A DNA stretch of 64,000 bases. Source: Clostridia bacterium (GTDB taxonomy: Bacteria; Bacillota; Clostridia; Christensenellales; Aristaeellaceae). The notes under the pieces were generated by a model, which saw nothing but the letters and a program-made list of their open reading frames with translations, made no database searches and had not been told where the DNA came from. Below are positions 51,943 through 60,068 of the stretch, piece after piece. Numbering within the stretch: the first letter of the stretch is position 1; each line of letters opens with the position of its first letter. A program made the translations under genes and the position numbers. The stretch covers positions 1 to 64,000 of the forward strand of contig JAGBEX010000022.1 of NCBI GenBank assembly GCA_017936765.1, given 5' to 3'.

Positions 51943-53880
51943 TTACTGCACCGAATTCAGCAGCGCGTCGTCGATCTTGCCCCAGGCGCCGTTGCCCGCG
52001 CCCTGGCACTTCACATACACGCCCACTACCACGGTATCCTCTGCCGTGCAGGTGAAATCAGGCGTCACCGCCGTATCCCAGTTGCCATAGCCGGTGATGC
52101 CCATGGGCGCGGTGGCCACGATCTGGCCATTCACCTTGGCGTAGGCGTAGATGTCGGTCTTGCCTGCATCGCCACCCATGATGGACACGGTGAACTTGTA
52201 CTTGCCAACCGGCAGGTTTTGCGCCTGCTGCTCCAGGGTGAACTCCACGCTGTCTTTCGCCGCCGACCAGAAGTGCATGTGCTTGCTGCCGGTGAGGGAG
52301 TCGGTCTTCTTGTCCTCGATGTACAGTTCGTCCGCCTTCTTCAGGTCGGTGATCTGCCACACGTCGGAGCCTTCCTCAAAGCTGTAATCCTGCAGGTAGT
52401 TGTATTCCACCATGGAGACGTAGCACTTGGCCTCCATGCCGCCCGCCTGGCCGGTGATGGTATACTGCGCCACGCCGGAGGAGTGCATCTGTGCATCCAT
52501 TTCCTCGGTGAAGTCCCACGCCACGGGGATGGCCTGCTTGCTGTCGTCGGTCATCACGGCGTTCACGGTTTCCGGCAGGGTCAGGGGTGCGTTCAGGTCG
52601 CAGATGATGGTCACGTCCTCCAGGGCGTCGGCCACGGGGGTGATCTCGTTGCCCTCCCGCACGAGCTTGAACACCTTCAGGCTCTCCAGGGGCTTGCCGT
52701 GCTGGTCAAACAGCGCCTGGTTGTCCACCGCGCAGCCGCCATAGTAGCGGCCTGCATCAGCAGCGTCATAGGCCGCGGCATAGCTAGATGCCCAGCCGGA
52801 GCCATGCTTTTCCCACAATTCGTGGTTTTCCTCCCAGCTCTCGCCGCCCACGGAGATCCAGGTGCCTTCCCAGTACACCACACCAATGCCCGCGCCGCCG
52901 GTGCCGTTGACGATGGTATCGGTAATGGCGCGCAGGGAGTTGGCCTGGCCCTGCACGGTGAAGGGGTAATCCTTGATGATGGTGCCGCCACCGCCGATGG
53001 TGTTGCCATTGAAGTCGGTGTCCTCCTCGGTGTAGGCATAGGAGGTCTCCATCACCATCACCTTTTTGCCATAGGTGTTGGCAATGTCCGTCAGCACGGC
53101 GGAGAGGTTCTCCAGGCTGCCGTGCCAATAGGGATAGTAGGAGGACGCGAACACATCGTAGTCCACCTGATAGTAGTCCATCTTCTTGGCATAGGTGGCG
53201 TAGCTGCCCGCCTTTTCCGGGTTGGCAAAGTGCAGCGCCACCAGCGCCTCGGGGTAGACCTCTCGGGTGGCCTTAGCGCCGGCCTGCATCAGATACTGGA
53301 TGTTGAACCAGGTCTTTTCGCCGCACATATAGTTGTTGGTCTCGTTGCCCACCTGCACCATGCCCACGTCCACACCGGCGTCCTTGAGCTGGGTCAGGCA
53401 GTCCAGCGTGTACTGGTACACCGCCTCGGTCTTCTGCTCGATGTCCATGCCCTTCCAGGCCTTGGGGACCATCTGCTTGGCAGGATCGGCCCAGAAGTCG
53501 GAGTAGTGGAAGTTCACCAGCAGCTTCATGTTGGCCTTGGTGGCGCGCTGGCCGATGGCGATGGCGTTGTTGATGTCGCAGTTACCGCCGCCATAGCCCT
53601 TGCCGTCGCTGTTGAAGGGATCGTTCCAGATGCGCACGCGGATGTAGTTCACCCCGTTCTCCGCCAGCACCTGATACACATCCGTCTCCTGGCCATCGAA
53701 GTTGTAATACTTCACACCGCTGGCCTCCAGGGCAGGCACGCAGGAGGCATCCATGCCAAAGATGAAATCCTCCGGCAGGTTCTCCACCTTTTTCACATAG
53801 AGGGAGCTTTCCTCGGCAAAGGCTGTCATGGGCAGGGAAGCCAATACAGCCAGCGCCAGCAGCAGGCAGAATGCTTTCAT
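51943..53880 (-). CDS. Secreted GH53 endo-beta-1,4-galactanase with CBM61-like module
   Basis: The 645-residue protein has a signal peptide (KAFCLLLALAVLASLPMTAFA). The GH53 barrel spans about 35-400: Glu180 in VQVGNETNN is the acid/base and Glu278 in VMETSYAY the nucleophile; FGMDASC and NFHYSDFWADP are family stretches. A bacterial Ig-like linker (about 410-490) and a C-terminal galactan-binding CBM61-like module (about 495-645) follow. It cuts arabinogalactan or pectic galactan outside the cell, releasing oligosaccharides for the neighbouring CUT1 importer. It is a lone gene with its own terminator. Confidence 0.93.
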   Translation of the reverse strand: MKAFCLLLALAVLASLPMTAFAEESSLYVKKVENLPEDFIFGMDASCVPALEASGVKYYNFDGQETDVYQVLAENGVNYIRVRIWNDPFNSDGKGYGGGNCDINNAIAIGQRATKANMKLLVNFHYSDFWADPAKQMVPKAWKGMDIEQKTEAVYQYTLDCLTQLKDAGVDVGMVQVGNETNNYMCGEKTWFNIQYLMQAGAKATREVYPEALVALHFANPEKAGSYATYAKKMDYYQVDYDVFASSYYPYWHGSLENLSAVLTDIANTYGKKVMVMETSYAYTEEDTDFNGNTIGGGGTIIKDYPFTVQGQANSLRAITDTIVNGTGGAGIGVVYWEGTWISVGGESWEENHELWEKHGSGWASSYAAAYDAADAGRYYGGCAVDNQALFDQHGKPLESLKVFKLVREGNEITPVADALEDVTIICDLNAPLTLPETVNAVMTDDSKQAIPVAWDFTEEMDAQMHSSGVAQYTITGQAGGMEAKCYVSMVEYNYLQDYSFEEGSDVWQITDLKKADELYIEDKKTDSLTGSKHMHFWSAAKDSVEFTLEQQAQNLPVGKYKFTVSIMGGDAGKTDIYAYAKVNGQIVATAPMGITGYGNWDTAVTPDFTCTAEDTVVVGVYVKCQGAGNGAWGKIDDALLNSVQ

Positions 53881-53904
53881 GGGATATCCTCCTTTATTTC
53901 AGGG

Positions 53905-54055
53905 TACGATGCAGGGGCGCTGCCCCTGCACCCTGCCAGAGGGATTTCATCCCTCTGGACTCCCCTTTTGACAATTGTTACTTGAACGCCTCTCCGCAGG
54001 GGTCACGACGCGGGGTCTTCGACCCATTTCATTCGGTCGCGCCGCGACGCGGGTA
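53905..54055. repeat. Dispersed GC-rich palindromic repeat upstream of galactanase
   Basis: GGGGCGCTGCCCC, CCAGAGGGATTTCATCCCTCTGGACTCCC and GGGGTCACGACGCGG match 41600-41755 in the same order. The 252-bp gap between 53880 and 54133 holds this repeat and no gene; a promoter for GH53 was not clearly placed. Confidence 0.75.
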
Positions 54056-54132
54056 AAGTTGCCTTTCCCGTTGCAAAGGGTGTTGTAGGGGCGATCTGCG
54101 ATCGCCCGTTTGCCGCAGTTCCCGCATCGTTT

Positions 54133-54687
54133 TTATTTCAGTAGTTCAAGCGCACAGTTCACCGCTTCATCGTCCACCGCATTCTCGTGGGACTGAACGT
54201 GCAGCGAGTTCTTTCCCACCAGCAGGTAGTGATCCTCCACCACCTTGCTGGGATGGGCATAGCCAATGACCTCCGGGGCCACGCCCTCGCCGCTTGCAGC
54301 ATCATAGACCTTCACGCCAATGGGCTGGCCGTCCTTTTCCAGCAGGGTTCCGGTGCGCAGCGCCTCCGGCAGGGGAGCAAACCAGTCCCCGTACTCTGCA
54401 ATGGAAGATTCACCAATGATGTACAGGTCGGCGTTCTCGATCTCGTGGCTGCTCATCATGGCATAGTCAAAGGAGCGTACCTGCACCATCTGGATATGCT
54501 CGTCAGCCACATCCTCCAGCTGCACCGCCAGGCGGGTCTCCTCCGTCAGGGGCGCATCGATGAACAGCACCAGCTTCTCTTCCAGCGGGACATCCGTGAG
54601 GAAATTGAATACAAAGCTCCACAGGAAGATGCTCAGCATCGCCCACAAGAGCAGGGCAGGCATCATATCGGAAAAGCGTCTCTTCAT
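54133..54687 (-). CDS. Membrane-anchored protein of unknown function
   Basis: The 184-residue protein has one N-terminal membrane segment (MPALLLWAMLSIFLWSFVFNFL, about residues 9-30). The rest is an extracytoplasmic domain (LVLFIDAPLTEETRLAV, DLYIIGESSIAEYGDWFAPLP, VVEDHYLLVGKNSLHV) that faintly resembles a binding-protein lobe. I do not recognise the family. It overlaps the upstream two-helix protein gene by 4 bp, so the two are made together and may form a complex. Confidence 0.7.
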   Translation of the reverse strand: MKRRFSDMMPALLLWAMLSIFLWSFVFNFLTDVPLEEKLVLFIDAPLTEETRLAVQLEDVADEHIQMVQVRSFDYAMMSSHEIENADLYIIGESSIAEYGDWFAPLPEALRTGTLLEKDGQPIGVKVYDAASGEGVAPEVIGYAHPSKVVEDHYLLVGKNSLHVQSHENAVDDEAVNCALELLK

Positions 54688-55166
54688 GCCAGCACCTCAT
54701 AACCTGTGATGTACTTGCGCACGGTGGTGACCCGCACCGCTGTGCCGTTCTTGGGCAGCTGATGCACCAGCCCCGCGCTGACGCTGAGGGCAACGGCGCC
54801 CTCCGCTGTTTCCAGGGTGGCCTTGCGCACGGTGACGCTCTTGGGGATGTGGAAGCTCTCCTTGTGGATGGTCAGCACACCCTCATAGGTCTCATTCTCC
54901 GCAGAGAACATGCCGCCGATATGCACCGCCTGGGCCTTGGCGGGGGCATAGGCGAAATAAAGCAGCAGGATGCACGCCCACCCCGCCAGGGTGAACAGGG
55001 CGATGCAGGTCACTTGCAGCGTTTGCGCATTGGCGGTGTTGACCCGGGTGCACAAAAAGATGTTCACCACCAGCGCCAGCACCACCAGGCCGATGGCAAG
55101 CCCCAGCAGCAGGGCGGCCCGGCGCTGCCAATGCCGGGCGGATTCAGGGGTATAGAGTCGTATCAT
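54684..55166 (-). CDS. Two-helix membrane protein of unknown function
   Basis: The 160-residue protein has two membrane helices (about 17-38, LLLGLAIGLVVLALVVNIFLC; about 52-72, CIALFTLAGWACILLLYFAYA). A soluble C-terminal region (about 80-160) ends in VTTVRKYITGYEVLA. There is no family I can name. It is coupled to the following gene by a 4-bp overlap and divergent from the GH13 amylase gene. Confidence 0.7.
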   Translation of the reverse strand: MIRLYTPESARHWQRRAALLLGLAIGLVVLALVVNIFLCTRVNTANAQTLQVTCIALFTLAGWACILLLYFAYAPAKAQAVHIGGMFSAENETYEGVLTIHKESFHIPKSVTVRKATLETAEGAVALSVSAGLVHQLPKNGTAVRVTTVRKYITGYEVLA

Positions 55167-55275
55167 ATTGCGTCATATCCTTTCTTGTGCAAATTATAAC
55201 ACGGTTCTCCAGCCTTGACAAGCAAGCCGATTCATGCGATATTGTTGCTACCAACCAATGAAAGAGGGCATTTCC

Positions 55276-56904
55276 ATGAAGCGCTTCCTTTGCGTGCTGC
55301 TGGCCATGCTGCTTATGTGCAGCTCCGCGCTGGCTGAATTTGACCTGTACATCAAGCAATATCCCCTCTCCGAATCCGGCGAGGCCATCGTGAACGACGT
55401 GACTTTCCCCGAGAACTGGCAGAGCGTGGAGGACAACAACCGGGTCTTCTACGAGATCTTCGTGGGTTCCTTTTCCGATTCCAACGGCGATGGCATCGGT
55501 GACCTGCGGGGCATCATCAACCGCATGGATTACCTCAACGACGGCGACCCGGCCTCCGGCCTCAGCCTGGGCGTGGAGGGTATCTGGCTCACGCCCATCT
55601 TCCTCTCGCCTTCCTATCACAAGTATGATGTGGCGGACTATTATCAGATCGACCCCCAGTTCGGCACCATGGAGGACCTGCAGGAACTGATCGAGGTGTG
55701 CCATGAGCGGGATGTGAAGATCATCCTGGATCTGGTGATCAACCACACCAGCACCCAGCACAGCAACTTCAGCAAATTCCGCAGCGCCCACCTGATGCAG
55801 AACCCCGATAACCTGCACTACGACTACTACACCTGGCTGGACGGCAGCGCCACCACCCCCGCTGGCCGCACCTTTGCCAAGGTCACCGGGCGTGACCTGC
55901 TCTATGAGGCCAATTTCTCCGAGGCCATGCCGGAGTTGAACTACGACAGCGAACTCGTGCGCCAGGATATGCTGGATGTGGCGCTGTATTACCTGAACAT
56001 GGGCGTGGACGGCTTCCGCTTTGATGCGGCCAAGTACATCTACTTCGGCGACCACGCGAAGAACGCGGACTTCTGGAACTGGTACATCGGCGAAATGCGC
56101 AAGGTGAAGCCGGATGTGTACACCGTGGCCGAGGTGTGGGACGGCGACGGCGTTATTGACCAGTATCTGCCGGTGACCAGCTGCTTCAACTTCACCGCCA
56201 GCCAAACGGCGGGCATCATTGCCGAAACCGCAGGCGGCGGCGACGTGAACCGCTTCACCAAATATGTGGAGAGCTACGTGCATGGCATCGACGCCATCAG
56301 CAACAATGCGCTGCCCACCCTGTTCATCTCCAACCACGATATGGATCGTGCTGCGGGCTACCTCACCATGGCCAGCGGCCGCATGAAGGTGGCCGCCAGC
56401 CTGTACCTCCTGTCTCCCGGCTCGCCCTTCATCTATTATGGCGAGGAGATCGGCCTGCGCGGCTCCCGTGGCGGTGCCAACACCGATGCCAACCGCCGCA
56501 TGGCCATGCTGTGGGGCGACGGCGACACCGTGAAGAACCCCGTGGGAACCACCTACACCAAGCAGACCACCTATTCCACCAAAGATCTTGCCCGCATGAG
56601 CGACAGCCTGCTGAACCACTACAAGCAGCTGATCATGATCCGCAAGGCCAACCCGGAGATCGCCCGTGGTGACTACAAGGCCCTGGCCTTTGAAGGAACC
56701 AAGGTGGGCGGCTTTACCTCCACCTGGAATGGCAGCACCGTGGCGGTGATCCACAACACCACCAACGGCGACAAGACCATCGACCTGAGCCAGGCAACGG
56801 ACATCCCCTTCACCACCCTGGCCGCCGTGGCTGGCGCTGGTCAGGCCACGTTGGATGGCACCACCCTCACCCTGGCCGGACAGACCAGCGTGGTGCTGCG
56901 GTGA
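55276..56904 (+). CDS. Secreted GH13 alpha-amylase family enzyme
   Basis: The 542-residue enzyme has a signal peptide (KRFLCVLLAMLLMCSSALA). The GH13 barrel has FYEIFVGSFSDSNGDGIGDLRGI, DLVINHTS, nucleophile Asp250 in GFRFDAAKYI, acid/base Glu286 in VAEVW and Asp355 in ISNHDMDR. A short C-terminal beta domain ends in LAGQTSVVLR. It hydrolyses starch or related alpha-glucans outside the cell. Its signal-peptide cysteine lacks a lipobox. AAAGAGGG precedes the start ATG at 55276. Confidence 0.93.
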   Translation: MKRFLCVLLAMLLMCSSALAEFDLYIKQYPLSESGEAIVNDVTFPENWQSVEDNNRVFYEIFVGSFSDSNGDGIGDLRGIINRMDYLNDGDPASGLSLGVEGIWLTPIFLSPSYHKYDVADYYQIDPQFGTMEDLQELIEVCHERDVKIILDLVINHTSTQHSNFSKFRSAHLMQNPDNLHYDYYTWLDGSATTPAGRTFAKVTGRDLLYEANFSEAMPELNYDSELVRQDMLDVALYYLNMGVDGFRFDAAKYIYFGDHAKNADFWNWYIGEMRKVKPDVYTVAEVWDGDGVIDQYLPVTSCFNFTASQTAGIIAETAGGGDVNRFTKYVESYVHGIDAISNNALPTLFISNHDMDRAAGYLTMASGRMKVAASLYLLSPGSPFIYYGEEIGLRGSRGGANTDANRRMAMLWGDGDTVKNPVGTTYTKQTTYSTKDLARMSDSLLNHYKQLIMIRKANPEIARGDYKALAFEGTKVGGFTSTWNGSTVAVIHNTTNGDKTIDLSQATDIPFTTLAAVAGAGQATLDGTTLTLAGQTSVVLR

Positions 56905-56926
56905 TTTCGCGCTGCAAATAAAATAT

Positions 56927-56979
56927 TTTACGTTAAACATTAAAAAGCTATTGACAAACGTAAATGGCCATGTTATTCT
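56927..56979 (+). promoter_or_regulatory. Promoter and inverted-repeat operator of the DUF2975/XRE pair
   Basis: TTGACA (56951-56956), 17-bp spacer and TATTCT (56974-56979) form a promoter. TTTACGTT (56927-56934) and AACGTAAA (56957-56964) are exact inverted arms across the -35, a likely binding site for the XRE protein encoded in the operon. Confidence 0.7.
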
Positions 56980-57028
56980 GTACCTGTCAACCGGAAGACG
57001 ACATTTTTGATTGTTGGAGGATACAGGT

Positions 57029-57550
57029 ATGAAACTTCTCAAGGCAGGTAAAGTCATCACGATCGTTATGGAAGTCATCGCCATCATCGGTGCTGTTCTG
57101 GGACTGTCCGTGGTCGTCATGGCGTTTGTGAATCCCCAGTTGCTGCTGGAAAACGGCACGTTCAACATCAATGGCATCGATATCACCAAGCCGCTTCACC
57201 TGATCGAGAATCCCTCGCTTCCCATGGCACTTGTCTTCCTGACGGGCGTGGTAACCATGAGCATCACCGCACTGATGGTGCACCGGATGCACGGCATCAT
57301 TGTGGAGACCATGGCAGGCAGACCCTTCCAGCCCTGCACAGTGAAGTGGATGAAGCAGATCGGCTACTGCGCGGTGGCCGTGCCCCTGTTGGGCGCGGTG
57401 ATGAGCATCGTGGCCATGCTGCTCAGCGTGGACGGTCTCCATGCCACGCTGGATCTCGGCGGCCTGCTGATGGGCGTCCTGGTGCTGTGCCTGACCCAGG
57501 TCTTTGCCTACGGCCTGGAGCTGCAAAAAGACGTGGACGAGCTGCTGTAA
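57029..57550 (+). CDS. DUF2975-type four-helix membrane protein
   Basis: The 173-residue protein has four hydrophobic segments (about 8-32, 65-85, 108-128, 137-157). It matches the DUF2975 pattern, including ALMVHRMHGIIVETMAGRPFQP between helices 2 and 3. Function unknown. It nearly always precedes a small XRE gene, as here, 12 bp downstream. TTGGAGG decides the start at 57029. Confidence 0.85.
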   Translation: MKLLKAGKVITIVMEVIAIIGAVLGLSVVVMAFVNPQLLLENGTFNINGIDITKPLHLIENPSLPMALVFLTGVVTMSITALMVHRMHGIIVETMAGRPFQPCTVKWMKQIGYCAVAVPLLGAVMSIVAMLLSVDGLHATLDLGGLLMGVLVLCLTQVFAYGLELQKDVDELL

Positions 57551-57562
57551 AGGAGGGAACCC

Positions 57563-57775
57563 ATGGGCAAGATCATTCTGCGCCTCGACCGCATGATGGC
57601 CGAGCGGAAGATGTCCCTCAACGAGCTTTCCCAGCGGGTGGGCGTGGCCAATGTGAACCTCTCCAAGCTGAAAAACGGCCACGTCAGCGCCATTCGCTTC
57701 TCCACGCTGGAGGCCATTTGCCAGGTGCTGGACTGCCAGCCGGGGGATATCCTGGAATACCAGAAGGATGAATAA
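57563..57775 (+). CDS. Small XRE/YozG-like transcriptional regulator
   Basis: The 70-residue Cro/C1-like protein is a single helix-turn-helix (RMMAERKMSLNELSQRVGVANVNLSKLKNGHVSAIRFSTLEAICQVLDCQPGDILEY). It is the standard partner of DUF2975 membrane proteins and probably controls its own operon through the inverted repeat at 56927-56964. AAAGGAGG precedes the start. A strong terminator follows. Confidence 0.92.
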   Translation: MGKIILRLDRMMAERKMSLNELSQRVGVANVNLSKLKNGHVSAIRFSTLEAICQVLDCQPGDILEYQKDE

Positions 57776-57779
57776 ACAA

Positions 57780-57814
57780 AGGCGGTGCTGCAAGAGACTG
57801 GTGCAGCACCGCCT
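57780..57814. terminator. Bidirectional terminator between convergent genes
   Basis: AGGCGGTGCTGC and GCAGCACCGCCT form a 12-bp stem followed by a T run. Confidence 0.9.
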
Positions 57815-57819
57815 GTTTT

Positions 57820-59157
57820 TTACAATTTCCGATACACCGTGAACCACATGGTGATAAACGCCGCCAGCCCGCCCACCGCGTTGGAGATAGGTTCGGCCAG
57901 GAACACGCCGTTCACCCCGAAGCCCACATGGGGCAACAGCAGCGTCAGCGGCACTACGATAAACGCCTTGCGCAGCAGGGAAAAGAAGATGGCCTGCTTC
58001 GACCTGCCCAGCGCCAGGAAGGTGTTCTGCCCCACGAACTGGAAGGTCATGAACACAAAGCCGAAGAAGTAGATGAACATGGCCTCCACACCATGGTCGA
58101 TGGTGGCGGCGTCGCTGGCGAAGATGCCCATCAGCTGCCGGGGCAGGAGCATCACCAATATCCACGCCACCAGCGTGTACACAAAGCCCAGCACCGCTGT
58201 GAAGCGGATGCACTCCTTCACCCGGTCGTTGCGGCCTGCGCCGTAGTTGTAGCCCATCACCGGCTGACCGCCGTTGCTGATGCCGCTCATGGGCAAGGAG
58301 AGGATCTCCCGCACGGAGTTCAGCACCGTCATGATGCCCACATACAGATCGCCGCCGAAAGCTTGCAGCTGGTTGTTGCACACGATCTGCACCAGGCAGT
58401 TGGTACCCTGCATCACAAACCCGCTGGTCCCCAGCGAGCAGATGCGCCGGGTGCGGGCGGGATCGATGCGGATATGCTGGCGCTTCAGTGTCAGGATGGC
58501 CTTTTTGCCGGTGAGGAACCGCATCACCCACAGGGCAGAGATGCCCTGGCTGATCACCGTTGCCAGCGCCGCGCCCCGCACGCCCATGTTGAAGGTGAAG
58601 ATGAACAGGGGATCCAGCACGATATTGATCACCGCACCCAGCAGGGTGGTGATCATGCCGAACTTCGGAAAGCCCTGGGCGTTGATAAAGCCGTTCAGCC
58701 CGGTGGTGAGCATGGAAAACAGCGTACCCAGCAGGTAGATCTGCAAATACTGGTCGGCATAGACGTAGGATACCTCGCTGGCGCCGAACAGGAACAGGAT
58801 GGGGCGGCGCAGCGTGTAGCACACCACAAACAGGATCACCGAGGCGCCCAGCAGCAGCGCGAACACATTGCCCAGGATGGACTCGGCCTCCTGGGTGTCC
58901 TTTTTGCCCCGGGCAATGGAAAACAGCGGCGTGCCGCCCTGGCCAAACAGGCTGGTGAAGGCGGCGATCAGCACGATCACCGGAAAGGTGATGCCCAGTC
59001 CCGTCAGCGCCATGCTGCCGGTTTCCGGCAGGTGGCCGATGTAGATGCGGTCCACAATGTTATACAATAGCTGCACCAGCTGCGCCAGCATCAGCGGCAC
59101 CGCCTGGGCGATGATGTGCCGCCGCACCGAGCCGGTGGAGAAATCGTTTGCCTGCAT
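57820..59157 (-). CDS. MATE-family efflux transporter 2
   Basis: The 445-residue twelve-helix MatE transporter has AVPLMLAQLVQLLYNIVDRIYIGHLPETGSMALTGLGITFPVIVL at the start and GISNGGQPVMGYNYGAGRNDRVKECIRFT in the second half. It is paralogous to the protein at 44981-46393. AAGGAGGC at the right distance marks 59157 as start; the earlier in-frame start is not used. Transcript ends at the shared terminator. Confidence 0.92.
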   Translation of the reverse strand: MQANDFSTGSVRRHIIAQAVPLMLAQLVQLLYNIVDRIYIGHLPETGSMALTGLGITFPVIVLIAAFTSLFGQGGTPLFSIARGKKDTQEAESILGNVFALLLGASVILFVVCYTLRRPILFLFGASEVSYVYADQYLQIYLLGTLFSMLTTGLNGFINAQGFPKFGMITTLLGAVINIVLDPLFIFTFNMGVRGAALATVISQGISALWVMRFLTGKKAILTLKRQHIRIDPARTRRICSLGTSGFVMQGTNCLVQIVCNNQLQAFGGDLYVGIMTVLNSVREILSLPMSGISNGGQPVMGYNYGAGRNDRVKECIRFTAVLGFVYTLVAWILVMLLPRQLMGIFASDAATIDHGVEAMFIYFFGFVFMTFQFVGQNTFLALGRSKQAIFFSLLRKAFIVVPLTLLLPHVGFGVNGVFLAEPISNAVGGLAAFITMWFTVYRKL

Positions 59158-59299
59158 ATGAATGCCTCCTTCAATGCACAGGGAAAATTGTAGCACCGCC
59201 GCCCTGGAAATGCAAGGGGCGACAAAGGAAGCCATGTTTCGTCAAAGGGAGCAGCCCGCCCCGTGGCGAATCCTATGCCGATGCAAAGGAGGGAACGCC

Positions 59300-59941
59300 A
59301 TGCGGTGCGCGATCCTCGCCCTGACCCCCGCCCAGGGCGAAAGGTGGCTGACAGCCATGGAAAACAGGGGCGAGGAATGGCAATGCCGGGTATTCACCGA
59401 GGCAGAGGCTGCCTACCGCGCCCTGTGCCAGAGCTACCACGAGGTGTGCCTGCTCTGCCCCTGCCCGGAAAGCGAAGCGCTGGCCGCCCGCTTGCAGCAG
59501 CGCCCGCCGCTTTCCCCGCCCTGGATCATTCACCCTGGCGAAGCCATCCCCCAGGGCATCCCGCCCCTGGCCCTGCAGCGGTTGGAGCAGCTCACCTGCC
59601 TCAGCCGCAGCCTGCTTCGGGCGCTGACCATGCAGCCCGGGCTGCGGGCGTGGCGTTTCCTGCCGGACATGGCGGCGCTGACGGTGGTGCATCCGCCGCT
59701 GCTGCACGACCTGCACCACCAGCTGTACCCGCTCATTGCCCGCCGCCACGGCATGACCCCCGCCGCCGTGGAGCGCAGCCTGCGCACCCTGGTGGAGTCC
59801 ACCTGGAGCCGGGGCAGCCTGGCAGCGCTGGAGAGGTTCTTCGGCCACTCGGTGGACCCGGAAAAGGGCAAGCCCACCAACAAGGAGTTCCTCTGCCGCC
59901 TGCAAGAGCGGCTCACCCTGGCCGGAAACCGCCTTGTGTGA
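59300..59941 (+). CDS. Spo0A-like protein with degenerate N-terminal domain
   Basis: The C-terminal 80 residues of this 213-residue protein match the DNA-binding domain of Spo0A (LYPLIARRHGMTPAAVERSLRTLVESTWSRG, FFGHSVDP, KGKPTNKEFLCRLQERL), including the conserved WSRG and KPTN stretches. The N-terminal 110 residues have none of the receiver signature: no Asp box or phosphorylated Asp is visible (VCLLCPCPESE instead), and the sequence is GC-rich and divergent. It may be a constitutive or non-phosphorylated regulator of sporulation-like genes, or a decaying paralogue. AAAGGAGG precedes the start. Confidence 0.85.
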   Translation: MRCAILALTPAQGERWLTAMENRGEEWQCRVFTEAEAAYRALCQSYHEVCLLCPCPESEALAARLQQRPPLSPPWIIHPGEAIPQGIPPLALQRLEQLTCLSRSLLRALTMQPGLRAWRFLPDMAALTVVHPPLLHDLHHQLYPLIARRHGMTPAAVERSLRTLVESTWSRGSLAALERFFGHSVDPEKGKPTNKEFLCRLQERLTLAGNRLV

Positions 59942-59991
59942 TGAAAATGTGATCAGAAAATGAATAGCGTGTAACTTTTGCGAATTCTCGG

Positions 59992-60020
59992 TTGCACAAT
60001 GGACAAAATCGTGTCATAAT
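59992..60020 (+). promoter_or_regulatory. Promoter of the PpiC foldase gene
   Basis: TTGCAC (59992-59997), 17-bp spacer, CATAAT (60015-60020), about 49 bases before the start at 60069. Confidence 0.6.
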
Positions 60021-60068
60021 AGACAAAGCTGCGCCGATGCGCCGCGGAAGTGAAGGAGGTACCCCCTT

